50,180 bases of DNA from Candidatus Zhuqueibacterota bacterium (GTDB lineage Bacteria; Zhuqueibacterota; Zhuqueibacteria; Residuimicrobiales; Oceaniaggregativiventaceae): assembly GCA_016929055.1 (NCBI GenBank), contig JAFGJN010000161.1:1-50180 (forward strand). Reading direction: 5' to 3'. Position 1 is the first letter of the stretch. The number at the start of each line of letters is the position of its first letter. The translations under genes and the position numbers were made by a program. The notes beneath the pieces were generated by a model that did not search any database, had not been told where the DNA came from, and saw only the letters and a list, made by a program, of their open reading frames with translations. Below are positions 1-9,312 of the stretch, piece after piece.

Positions 1-20
1 ATCGTTTTGATCGTTTTCAT
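1..20 (-). CDS. Start of an unidentified gene running off the left edge (first six codons)
   Basis: An ATG on the minus strand at 20-18 begins a frame reading M-K-T-I-K-T before the window ends. An AAGGAT sequence lies 8 bases upstream (complement of 29-34), a plausible ribosome binding site. The three genes immediately to the right are also on the minus strand, so another gene here fits the direction of transcription. Six residues allow no functional assignment, and the start itself is a guess from the ribosome binding site. Confidence 0.35.
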
Positions 21-214
21 CGTTAAAAATCCTTGAAATCATTGCTCCGTAACCGGGTACCGGCCAAGTCATTGCCTGCGGTCGGTCTCGCAGACATTCC
101 ACCGGTCTATGGACCAGTCATGCATTTCCTGGCGATCGGCTGAGAACATATCTATTGCGAAACGATCCAGTCAAGGTCGTTCTGAGCCGACGCCATTCGG
201 TTTTATTGAAAAGT

Positions 215-2236
<2,022 letters not shown>

Positions 2237-2282
2237 TTACCCGGCTCGGCCTTTTCTGCACTGCGCTTCTTTCGGGCCCTGC

Positions 2283-4436
2283 TCATCTTTGTGGTATGCC
2301 CAATTCATCGAGCAATCGGTGCGCGGAGGAAAATTTTTGCATCAACCAGAGGATATAGCGTATATCGACGCAGATCGAACGGGTCAATTCGGGGTCGAAA
2401 CGATAATCAGCAACGATGCTTTCATAATTACCGTCGAACAATAGACCGATCAAATTCCCCTCGCTATCCAGAACCGGGCTGCCGCTGTTGCCGCCAGTGG
2501 TGTCCAGCGTGGTGAGAAAGTTGACCGGCATTTTTCCACTTTTAGGCTCCCGCAAGGCACCATAATCCGCTGTTCGAATCAGATGCAGCAACTCGTGGGG
2601 TGCATCAAAAGGATCGGTTCCGGTATATTTTTCCAGAATACCGTCGGTTGTTGTGGATGCGAGGTACTGAACCGCATCTCGCGGGGCGTAACCTTTAACA
2701 TGGCCAAAGGTGAGGCGTTTGGTGCCGTTTGCGTCCGGATAAAGGGTCCCCGGCATTTCCGTGCGTAGAATTTGCAGATAACGGGGCCGTAACCTTTCGA
2801 GTCGGGCATCGAAAAGACGTTGTTTTTCCCGCAGCGGTTCATATTCTTTATAAATTTCGCGGGCGAATACCAGCAAAGGATCCTGCGACTGCTGCAATTG
2901 TTCGGCGGTCAGATCAAACAACGCCAACCAGCTCGACAAATCTGTTAGAGAGGTTTTTTCATAGAGCTTTTTGGAAAAGGCTTGAAACGTGGTTTCGGCA
3001 TCTGGAGCCTTTTCAGCGACACGCGCTTGAATAAAGTGTGGTTTTTGGTTCTCGGGCAGATCGTTTGCCGCCTGGCAGAAAAAGACAAAGGTTAGTCGAT
3101 CGGTCTCGGCATTATAGTTGCGATATCGGAAACTGAGCCGATCTTTGTAATTCGCCATATCCCGATCCATATAGCCGCTTTTGCGTTCGGCTTCGGGTTT
3201 TTGCCGCTCATCTGCCCATGACAGTGCTTTGTGGGCCACACTCAAGAGTTGGTTGAAGCGCAGGAACCAGCCGAGACAATTTATGCCTTCGGCAAAAGAT
3301 TCGAGTTCATGGTATTGCACTTTCAACTCGCCCAAAAGATCCGCCTGCGGCGAAGGCTCTCCGTATTTTTTTGTCCATACATCTTCTTCCGCTCGCTTTT
3401 TCTCCAGCAAATCGGTTCGAATCAGACCGTCCAATTGCCCTCGGCTGTTTTTGAGCGAATTGTTCAGCGAAGCGAGGAGGCTGGCGACCTGGATCGCGCG
3501 ATTGGAATCGCTGTCGGCGAGGGTTTCGAGCAGATGGATGTAATCATTCAGAATACGAATCCGCCAGGGGTAGTAGCTGTTTTGGCGGTAGGCGATATCA
3601 AACGAACTACGGTATCTGGCGGTCGAGCCGGGATAGCCAATGACCATACAGAAATCGTTTTCCCGATATCCGTCGAGCGAGATTTTGAGCCAGCCCTCGG
3701 GGCGATAGGGGATGTTCTCATCAGCCGGGTCAGCCGGCCGACCATCCGGTCCGACATAGGCGCGCAGAAAAGTATAATCTCCTGTATGCCGCGGCCACTC
3801 GAAATTGTCGATGTCACCGCCAAAGACGCCGATCGTTTGTGGCGGAGCATAAACCAGTCGGACATCGCGTATTTCCATCGAGCGAAAGAGGATCGACTGT
3901 TCGCCGGCATGCATATCGACGATTTTAACATCCACAGTCGGATCGATTTTTTCTTCCGCGAGGATCAGAGCGTTTTTATTGGCATCCCTGGTTTTTTTTC
4001 TTTCCTGCGCCGGCATGTCATCGCCTATGCCGGCAGAGACTTTTTCGGTTACCTCCTGGAAAGAGAGCAAAACATAGACATGGGTTCCAAAAGTTGGCAG
4101 CTCTTCTTGAGTTGAGTTGGCAAGAAATCCGGTTATCAATAGATTGCGCTCCGGAGTGCTGTTGCGTTGCAGTGCACCCCGAGCACAATGATGGTTGGTG
4201 AGGATCAATCCGTCGGGTGAAACAAACGAAGCGGTGCATCCGCCGAGGCTGACCACAGCGCGTGCGATTCCGCCATCCCGCGGATTCCAGATGGCTGAGG
4301 CTGGAATGCGGCAGCCCTGTTGTTTGAGGTGTAGTTCGGCGATTTGATCGAGCAGAAACATGCCTTCTTCTGCCCGGGCCGATGAAAGGCCGAAGACCAC
4401 CGCAAAAATTAGCAAAGGCAAATATATCTTTTTCAT
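2283..4436 (-). CDS. S46 family dipeptidyl-peptidase (DPP7-type)
   Basis: This is predicted to be an exported serine exopeptidase that releases dipeptides from the N-termini of oligopeptides in the periplasm. A signal peptide covers residues 1-22 (cleavage after SARA). The chymotrypsin-like His motif TNHHC is at residues 80-84, and the nucleophile is Ser651 in GGNSGSP. The length of 717 matches the family (about 700-720). Eighteen residues after the catalytic Ser lies Gly669 (FDGN). In characterised S46 enzymes a Gly here goes with hydrophobic P1 preference (DPP7), whereas Arg goes with Asp/Glu preference (DPP11). It sits between proline dehydrogenase and ligA, which suggests peptide and amino-acid catabolism with the former. 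The start has a GGAGA ribosome binding site upstream. The family is typical of Bacteroidota and some Gammaproteobacteria. Confidence 0.93.
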   Translation of the reverse strand: MKKIYLPLLIFAVVFGLSSARAEEGMFLLDQIAELHLKQQGCRIPASAIWNPRDGGIARAVVSLGGCTASFVSPDGLILTNHHCARGALQRNSTPERNLLITGFLANSTQEELPTFGTHVYVLLSFQEVTEKVSAGIGDDMPAQERKKTRDANKNALILAEEKIDPTVDVKIVDMHAGEQSILFRSMEIRDVRLVYAPPQTIGVFGGDIDNFEWPRHTGDYTFLRAYVGPDGRPADPADENIPYRPEGWLKISLDGYRENDFCMVIGYPGSTARYRSSFDIAYRQNSYYPWRIRILNDYIHLLETLADSDSNRAIQVASLLASLNNSLKNSRGQLDGLIRTDLLEKKRAEEDVWTKKYGEPSPQADLLGELKVQYHELESFAEGINCLGWFLRFNQLLSVAHKALSWADERQKPEAERKSGYMDRDMANYKDRLSFRYRNYNAETDRLTFVFFCQAANDLPENQKPHFIQARVAEKAPDAETTFQAFSKKLYEKTSLTDLSSWLALFDLTAEQLQQSQDPLLVFAREIYKEYEPLREKQRLFDARLERLRPRYLQILRTEMPGTLYPDANGTKRLTFGHVKGYAPRDAVQYLASTTTDGILEKYTGTDPFDAPHELLHLIRTADYGALREPKSGKMPVNFLTTLDTTGGNSGSPVLDSEGNLIGLLFDGNYESIVADYRFDPELTRSICVDIRYILWLMQKFSSAHRLLDELGIPQR

Positions 4437-4500
4437 CTATCTTCTCCGATTGGCAGGTTGCATCTTGTGTGACGGCCGACTGAATTCGGCATGAACAAAA

Positions 4501-5400
4501 TCAGCGAAGACCAAATAGGGCTTTGATAACATAAAGCGCGATTTTGGGGTTTTCTTTGAGACGTCGGACGCAATAGGCATGCCAGTGCTTGCCAAAGGGA
4601 ACATAGACGCGCAGATGGTGGCCGCTCCGAACGATGATGTCGCGGAGTTCTTCATCCACTCCCAATAGCATCTGAAATTCATAATCTTCTTTTTTCAAGC
4701 CGAGCTCATGGACAATGCGCAGACCTTGCCAAACAAGTTTTTCGTCATGGGTGGCGATTCCAACATACGACCCGTTTTTCAGGGCGGTTTCGACAAGGAG
4801 GGTGAAATTGTCGTTGACCGTTTGAGGATCTTTATAGGCGATTTGTCTCGGCTCCACATAGATGCCTTTGCAGACACGAAAATTCGTGTGGGTTTTCAGC
4901 AAGTCCGTTACATCGTCGAGACTGCGGCGCAAATAGGACTGGATGACGATGCCGACGTTGGAAAAGTCCTTTTGCAGCCGCAAAAAAAGATCGATGGTCA
5001 GCGTGGTGACGCTCGAGTCTTCCATGTCCACGCGAACAAAAGTCGCGGTTTCGGCCGCTTTGGCGACAATTTTTCTGATGTTATCGTAGCAAAACTCTGG
5101 GTCGATGTTCAAGCCGAGCTGGGTCAGTTTAATCGAGATATTGCTGTCCAGGTTTTCTTTTTGGATGGTATCGAGAACCGTGAGGTATTCCTCCACGGCT
5201 TGAGCGCATTCCTCGGCGGCTTGAGCGCTTTCGCCGAGGACATCGAGCGTAGCCATGATGCCCCTGGAGTTGAGGTCTTTGACCGACTGTACGGCATCTT
5301 CAAGTTTCGGCCCGGCGACATAGGGTTTGGAAAATAGGCGAACGATGGGTTTGGGGACAAGAGGAAGAAACCAGACGACCAAGAGGTTAAAGAGACGCAT
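4501..5400 (-). CDS. Proline dehydrogenase (monofunctional PRODH)
   Basis: This is an FAD-dependent enzyme oxidising proline to pyrroline-5-carboxylate, the first step of proline use as carbon, nitrogen and electron source. It is a monofunctional, about 300-residue TIM-barrel form rather than the long PutA fusion. Family motifs are visible: RVDMEDSS, QSYLRR, VCKGIY (usual VKGAY), ATHDE, EFQMLLG and the substrate/FAD stretch RVYVPFG...RRLKENP near the C-terminus. The N-terminus is hydrophobic and may touch the membrane. I prefer the ATG at 5400, preceded by AAGGAA, over an upstream TTG at 5427 with no ribosome binding site. This gives 299 residues. The partner P5C dehydrogenase is not in the window. 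It is the first gene of the minus-strand group. Confidence 0.93.
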   Translation of the reverse strand: MRLFNLLVVWFLPLVPKPIVRLFSKPYVAGPKLEDAVQSVKDLNSRGIMATLDVLGESAQAAEECAQAVEEYLTVLDTIQKENLDSNISIKLTQLGLNIDPEFCYDNIRKIVAKAAETATFVRVDMEDSSVTTLTIDLFLRLQKDFSNVGIVIQSYLRRSLDDVTDLLKTHTNFRVCKGIYVEPRQIAYKDPQTVNDNFTLLVETALKNGSYVGIATHDEKLVWQGLRIVHELGLKKEDYEFQMLLGVDEELRDIIVRSGHHLRVYVPFGKHWHAYCVRRLKENPKIALYVIKALFGLR

Positions 5401-5646
5401 GGCGATTCCTTTCTTATAAAAAAGCAAAAAGAACGGGTTGTGAACAAAGGTTATTGGGTTTGTGTGAAGAGGATCGACCCCGGAAAAGGAGGGGCGTGGC
5501 CGAGCGGAAACAACGCGCCACGATGAACCTTGGAGCGATAATGTCGCCCTGCCCGCGGGCCCAAACGGGCTGAAAAAGCACAGATCACAAGAGTCATCAA
5601 AACGGCTTGTTCATTTTGAGTTGAGGGCCAGTGCGCAACACTACCA

Positions 5647-5675
5647 AAAATAGGCGTTTTTCGAGCCATTGTCAA
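5647..5675 (-). promoter_or_regulatory. Sigma70-type promoter for the proline dehydrogenase-S46-ligA group
   Basis: On the minus strand a perfect -35 TTGACA (complement of 5670-5675) is followed after exactly 17 bases by TATTTT (complement of 5647-5652). Transcription would start near 5640, leaving a leader of about 240 bases before the proline dehydrogenase start at 5400. That is long enough to hold regulation. Confidence 0.6.
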
Positions 5676-5818
5676 GGACAAACTCGGGAATGCCGAAATC
5701 GTTGTGAAGCGACCCAGCTGATGAGATGGCCGGATATTTTTGCAGATTCGTCAAACGGCAGCAACTCAATTGATTGTTTTGCGCCGGGTTCGGGGTCCCA
5801 AAGCGTGGAAACTTTATG

Positions 5819-5847
5819 TTGATTTTTTATTGCATTAGGTTTATATT
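5819..5847 (+). promoter_or_regulatory. Sigma70-type promoter upstream of parA
   Basis: TTGATT (5819-5824) and TATATT (5842-5847) are separated by 17 bases in an AT-rich stretch, about 37 bases before the parA start. It probably drives parA, parB, the M23 peptidase gene and the bactofilin gene. Confidence 0.5.
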
Positions 5848-5883
5848 GGTTTACTTTATCAAACATGGAGGACGCCCGCACAA

Positions 5884-6672
5884 ATGGGCAAAGTGATCGC
5901 GATAGCCAACCAAAAAGGTGGGGTCGGGAAAACCACGACGTCGGTCAATCTGGCCGCCTGTCTGGCAGTTGCCGAATATCCGACTCTTTTGATCGATATG
6001 GATCCGCAGGCCAACAGCACCAGTGGTTTGGGGATCAATGCAAACGATCTCAATAAAACAATCTACAATGCGATCATCGAGGAGCAAGAAATCGACAATC
6101 TTGTGCTCGATACAGAGCTCAAGTATTTAAAATTGCTTCCTTCATCGATCAATCTGGTCGGCGCCGAAGTCGAATTGGTTTCGGTTATTTCGCGCGAGTA
6201 TCGTCTCGCGCACGCATTGGAAAATGTTCGCGATCAATACAAATTTATTTTGGTGGATTGTCCGCCCTCGCTGGGTTTGTTGACGATCAATGCGCTGACC
6301 GCTTCGGATTCGGTTTTAATTCCGATTCAATGCGAGTATTATGCGCTGGAAGGGTTGGGTCAGCTGCTGAACACGATACGATTGGTTCAAAAGCACCTCA
6401 ATCCCGATCTGGCCGTAGAGGGTGTGCTGTTGACCATGTACGACGCTCGGCTCAATCTGTCTCGTCAGGTAGCGGAGGATGTGCGCCGGTATTTTGATGG
6501 TCGTGTTTTTGACGTGATGATCAATCGAAATGTTCGGTTGAGTGAAGCGCCGAGTTTCGGTAAACCGATCATACTGTACGATGCAGTATCGACCGGATCG
6601 GAAAACTATATGAGCCTGGCTGAGGAAATCATCCGAAATGGCGAACAAGAAAGCGCTGGGAAGAGGGCTTAG
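5884..6672 (+). CDS. parA: Chromosome partitioning ATPase ParA/Soj
   Basis: This deviant-Walker P-loop ATPase binds DNA non-specifically when bound to ATP. It works with ParB-parS to move and separate replicated origins, and in many bacteria it also affects DnaA. The start [19 protein letters not shown] carries the deviant Walker A motif with its signature lysine. The Walker A' region [11 protein letters not shown] and the Walker B-like [13 protein letters not shown] follow. The length of 262 is typical for chromosomal Soj. A GGAGGA ribosome binding site (5867-5872) precedes the ATG. It overlaps parB by 35 bases, implying coupled translation. Confidence 0.96.
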   Translation: MGKVIAIANQKGGVGKTTTSVNLAACLAVAEYPTLLIDMDPQANSTSGLGINANDLNKTIYNAIIEEQEIDNLVLDTELKYLKLLPSSINLVGAEVELVSVISREYRLAHALENVRDQYKFILVDCPPSLGLLTINALTASDSVLIPIQCEYYALEGLGQLLNTIRLVQKHLNPDLAVEGVLLTMYDARLNLSRQVAEDVRRYFDGRVFDVMINRNVRLSEAPSFGKPIILYDAVSTGSENYMSLAEEIIRNGEQESAGKRA

Positions 6673-7525
6673 GGCGCTGTTGCCGGATGCTCCTGCGTCG
6701 CCGGGTGAAGAACAGAGGGCGATGTCCGGAGCGATCGATTTTATTCCGGTCAACCGAATCACCCCGAATCCCTTTCAGCCGCGGGAAGTTTTCGATCCCG
6801 AACACCTGGCGGAACTGCGGCGTTCCATCGCCGAAAAAGGTATTGTGCAACCGATAACCGTTCGACGCCATGATGACGGTTATCAACTGATCGCTGGTGA
6901 GCGGCGCTTGCGAGCGGTGCGCGATCTGGAGATTCAAGAGATCCCGGCGTATATCCTCGAAATCGACAGCGACGAGGAGATGCTCGAGCTGGCGATCATC
7001 GAAAATATTCATCGAGAAGATTTAAATCCGGTCGACATCGCTCGAGGGTACAGGCGGCTGATCGACGAGTGCCGTTTGACTCAGGAGCAGGTGGCGGATA
7101 AAGTCGGCAAGGATCGCACGACGGTCACCAATTTTCTTCGCCTTCTCAAACTGCCGAGGCGGATTCAGTCGAGTTTACAGGCGGATGAACTGAGCATGGG
7201 GCATGCACGAGCTCTTTTGTCCTTACCGACAAGTGAAGAGCAGATTGCCCTGTGGCAAAAAATCGTCAGGCAAAAACTTTCGGTACGCCAGGTTGAAGAT
7301 CTGGCGCGTAACGCCCAGCGTAAAAGCGAAAAGCAGAAAAAACCGGTTGTAGTCGATCGCAGATCTTTGTATATCGAAGATGTGGAAAATCGACTGCGGA
7401 CCCATTTGACTACCAAGGTGCATATAAAATCTCGTCCCAAAGGCGGGGCGATCGAAATCGAATATTTTTCCGACGATGAGCTCGAGCGTCTCGTCAGCAT
7501 GATTTGCGGCGACGAATCGATTTGA
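6638..7525 (+). CDS. parB: Chromosome partitioning protein ParB/Spo0J
   Basis: This is a CTP-dependent DNA clamp that loads at parS sites near the origin, spreads along DNA and stimulates ParA. The N-terminus has the classic chromosomal start [12 protein letters not shown]. The ParB/Srx CTPase domain contains IVQPITVRR, the arginine patch GERRLRA and [10 protein letters not shown] helix-turn-helix region ([26 protein letters not shown]) and a C-terminal dimerisation region follow. The length of 295 is normal. The gene starts inside the end of parA with GAGGAA upstream. No parS site was recognised in the window, so the origin-proximal site must lie elsewhere or have a divergent sequence. Confidence 0.96.
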   Translation: MANKKALGRGLRALLPDAPASPGEEQRAMSGAIDFIPVNRITPNPFQPREVFDPEHLAELRRSIAEKGIVQPITVRRHDDGYQLIAGERRLRAVRDLEIQEIPAYILEIDSDEEMLELAIIENIHREDLNPVDIARGYRRLIDECRLTQEQVADKVGKDRTTVTNFLRLLKLPRRIQSSLQADELSMGHARALLSLPTSEEQIALWQKIVRQKLSVRQVEDLARNAQRKSEKQKKPVVVDRRSLYIEDVENRLRTHLTTKVHIKSRPKGGAIEIEYFSDDELERLVSMICGDESI

Positions 7526-7614
7526 ACTCGATGATTTGGGGCCGCCTGGCCCCATTTACATCGGGCGAAATGCGATCGTGACGAGGCGCCAGAAGCAACC
7601 AACGAGAAGAAACG

Positions 7615-8520
7615 ATGGGCAAGAAAAAAAAGTATCGTAACGGCTTTCAGCTATTGTTTATTCCGGACGACCAGAGCGAGCCTAAAGCGTTTTCGGTTCG
7701 TGCCAGTCGTGTCAGAATCGTAAAAATCGCTGCGGTTCTTTTGGTTTTGCATCTGTTGGTCGGCTTGCTTGCCTATTGGCAGGTCGCCCGTCTCTATCTT
7801 AAAAACCGCGAGATGAATACACTCACGATTCAGCTCCAGGAGAACAACACTAAAGTTTACAAGTTGATAACGGCATTTGAAGAGCTCGAGGTTTCGCAGG
7901 GGAAAATCCGTTCGGCTTTGGGGTTGGGCAATGTGGAGAGCGTTGATTTGTCTGACAGCTACCGGCCGCAGGGCAATATCGATATCTATCCCGATGTCTT
8001 GCCCACGCTTGTTCCTTCACAGATGCAATTGGCCAACGCGGGGGATGTGGCGCTGGAGGATAAGCTGGGTTTTTTGCAGCGATCTTCTGCGCCTCTTCAT
8101 GGCTATCTCGAGAGCATCCCAACTTTTTTGCCGGTTGAAGGTATCCTGACCAGCGATTATGATGATTATCGCCATTTTGACCGCGGTCAACACCGCGGCA
8201 TCGATATTGCTGCACCTCGAGGAAGCTTTATTCGAGCAGCCGCCGATGGAATTGTCATGTTCGCCGGATGGACTCCCGATTTAGGCGATCTCATGATTTT
8301 GTATCACGGAAATGGTTTTTTTACCTATTATGGCCACAATCAACGATTGTTGTATAAAAGAAACGCTTTGGTGAAAAAGGGCGATCCCATCGCTCTGCTC
8401 GGAAATACCGGCCAGAGTTCTGCGCCTCACCTGCACTTTGAAATCTGGAAAGATGGGATTCCTTTGGATCCGAAGGATTTTATCCTGGCCTTTTCTCGGC
8501 CCGGCAAATGGTCTTCCTAG
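7615..8520 (+). CDS. Membrane-anchored M23 (LytM) family peptidase
   Basis: This predicted zinc-dependent peptidoglycan endopeptidase is anchored in the inner membrane with its catalytic domain in the periplasm. A basic cytoplasmic N-terminus (GKKKKYRNG) is followed by one membrane segment (about residues 37-57) and a short coiled coil (about 62-100). The C-terminal LytM domain keeps all metal-binding motifs: HRGID at 193-197, YGH in the middle, and HLHFE at 272-276. It should therefore be catalytically active, unlike degenerate LytM activators. It lies between parB and a bactofilin gene. Bactofilin-M23 gene pairs are known in several phyla, where the bactofilin scaffold positions the peptidase. 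Peptide bond specificity cannot be read from sequence. Confidence 0.92.
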   Translation: MGKKKKYRNGFQLLFIPDDQSEPKAFSVRASRVRIVKIAAVLLVLHLLVGLLAYWQVARLYLKNREMNTLTIQLQENNTKVYKLITAFEELEVSQGKIRSALGLGNVESVDLSDSYRPQGNIDIYPDVLPTLVPSQMQLANAGDVALEDKLGFLQRSSAPLHGYLESIPTFLPVEGILTSDYDDYRHFDRGQHRGIDIAAPRGSFIRAAADGIVMFAGWTPDLGDLMILYHGNGFFTYYGHNQRLLYKRNALVKKGDPIALLGNTGQSSAPHLHFEIWKDGIPLDPKDFILAFSRPGKWSS

Positions 8521-8542
8521 TTTAATCGATGGAAAACATGTG

Positions 8543-8950
8543 ATGTTTGGAAAACAAGAGATGAAAACCACGGAAAAAACAGGCGAACTCAACACACTGT
8601 TGGGAAAAGGATCGAGCTTTGAAGGTAACATCAAAGTCGAACACGGATTGCGGGTCGACGGTAAGGTGATTGGAGATATCACAACCAGCGATACGTTGGT
8701 GGTCGGCAAGGATGGTTCGGTCAAGGGCAACATCAAAGCTAAGAATCTCGTTCTCGGCGGCAGCATCAATGGAACCGTGCATACGACTGGCAAAATCGTT
8801 TTGGAGAACAAGTCGGTTTTTCGCGGCGAAATGAGCACTGGTAAATTGATCATCGATGAAGGAGCATTGTTTGAAGGCAAATGCTCCATGCCGAGCGAAA
8901 GTACCCGACCGGTTGAGGTGGCGTCGGCATCCGTCAAGGAACAAAGCTGA
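8543..8950 (+). CDS. Bactofilin (polymer-forming cytoskeletal protein)
   Basis: This is a 135-residue bactofilin, a self-polymerising right-handed beta-helix protein forming nucleotide-independent filaments at the inner membrane. The whole middle (about residues 15-115) is the bactofilin domain, with repeats rich in Gly, Val and Ile spaced about every 18 residues: GSSFEGNIKVE, GLRVDGKVIGDI, GSVKGNIKAKNL, GSINGTVHTT and GALFEGKC. Disordered tails flank it, as is usual. I place the start at ATG 8543, after the M23 stop; an in-frame ATG at 8438 lies inside the M23 gene and 8561 is also possible. The gap to the M23 gene is 22 bases, so the pair is almost certainly co-expressed. Confidence 0.93.
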   Translation: MFGKQEMKTTEKTGELNTLLGKGSSFEGNIKVEHGLRVDGKVIGDITTSDTLVVGKDGSVKGNIKAKNLVLGGSINGTVHTTGKIVLENKSVFRGEMSTGKLIIDEGALFEGKCSMPSESTRPVEVASASVKEQS

Positions 8951-9312
8951 TTAACGGCCGCTCTTTTTTACGCAGGTCAGCCTGTTTCATTCATATCTTC
9001 AGGTATACCCTGTGCCGGTGTCGACAGTTGGTTTAGATCAGCGATGCGAGGCCAAATATCGCTCAGCTTTTCTGATGGAAACAACCCTGATTTTTTCCTT
9101 CCTCAACAGGCAACAACCCAAGCCGCTTTGGTTTTTCGCGCCGAGCGAGCGGAGGTGGCTGCCGATTTGCCCCTGCATGAGCTGGTTTGATATTCCTTTA
9201 CAAGTCAAATAAATTCTTGACATAGTGGAAAAATCTTTATATTATTTTTCAGATTGAATTCGGACCAGTTCACTGACGCCTTTTTCATATACAAGGTTGA
9301 CGAGGTTTCTCA
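8951..9312 (+). other. Intergenic region after the bactofilin gene
   Basis: This 362-base gap has no confident gene. Directly after the bactofilin stop the same frame stays open for about 80 codons, to a TGA at 9188-9190, with an internal ATG at 9044. A second 66-codon frame (9012-9212, GTG start) overlaps it. Neither has a good ribosome binding site or recognisable protein. The right end holds a strong promoter for the next gene group. Confidence 0.5.
9217..9245 (+). promoter_or_regulatory. Strong sigma70-type promoter before the TPR/ExbBD group
   Basis: A perfect TTGACA (9217-9222) and TATTAT (9240-9245) are spaced by 17 bases, 67 bases before the start at 9313. This is the best promoter match on the plus strand and marks the beginning of a new transcription unit. 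Confidence 0.65.

Larger units (their letters stand above)
5401..5883. other. Divergent intergenic region between proline dehydrogenase and parA
   Basis: This 483-base region separates the minus-strand catabolic group from the plus-strand parAB group and holds a promoter for each direction. It contains short GC-rich dyads, including CGTGGC/GCCACG (5495-5522) and the palindrome GCCCGCGGGC (5551-5560), which lie in the minus-strand leader and could fold. No tRNA or recognised riboswitch was found. A 76-codon minus-strand frame (5451-5681) looks non-coding. No 16-base parS consensus was seen. Confidence 0.6.

Noticed and set aside
3231..4115. A 294-codon plus-strand frame antisense to the S46 peptidase gene
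   Set aside because: It lies wholly inside a well-supported gene on the other strand, has no recognisable protein features and no ribosome binding site of note.
5491..5580. tRNA-like D-arm sequence (GTGGCCGAGCGG) near 5496
   Set aside because: No matching anticodon arm, T-arm or acceptor pairing could be found around it.
5451..5681. A 76-codon minus-strand frame in the leader of proline dehydrogenase
   Set aside because: Its start lies upstream of the predicted transcription start and the sequence is not protein-like.
5700..7600. Possible parS site near parAB
   Set aside because: No sequence close to the 16-base TGTTTCACGTGAAACA consensus was seen by eye here or elsewhere in the window.
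8951..8970. Possible terminator (CGGCCG followed by T-run) just after the bactofilin gene
   Set aside because: The dyad is only a 6-base palindrome with no loop, too short for a stable hairpin.
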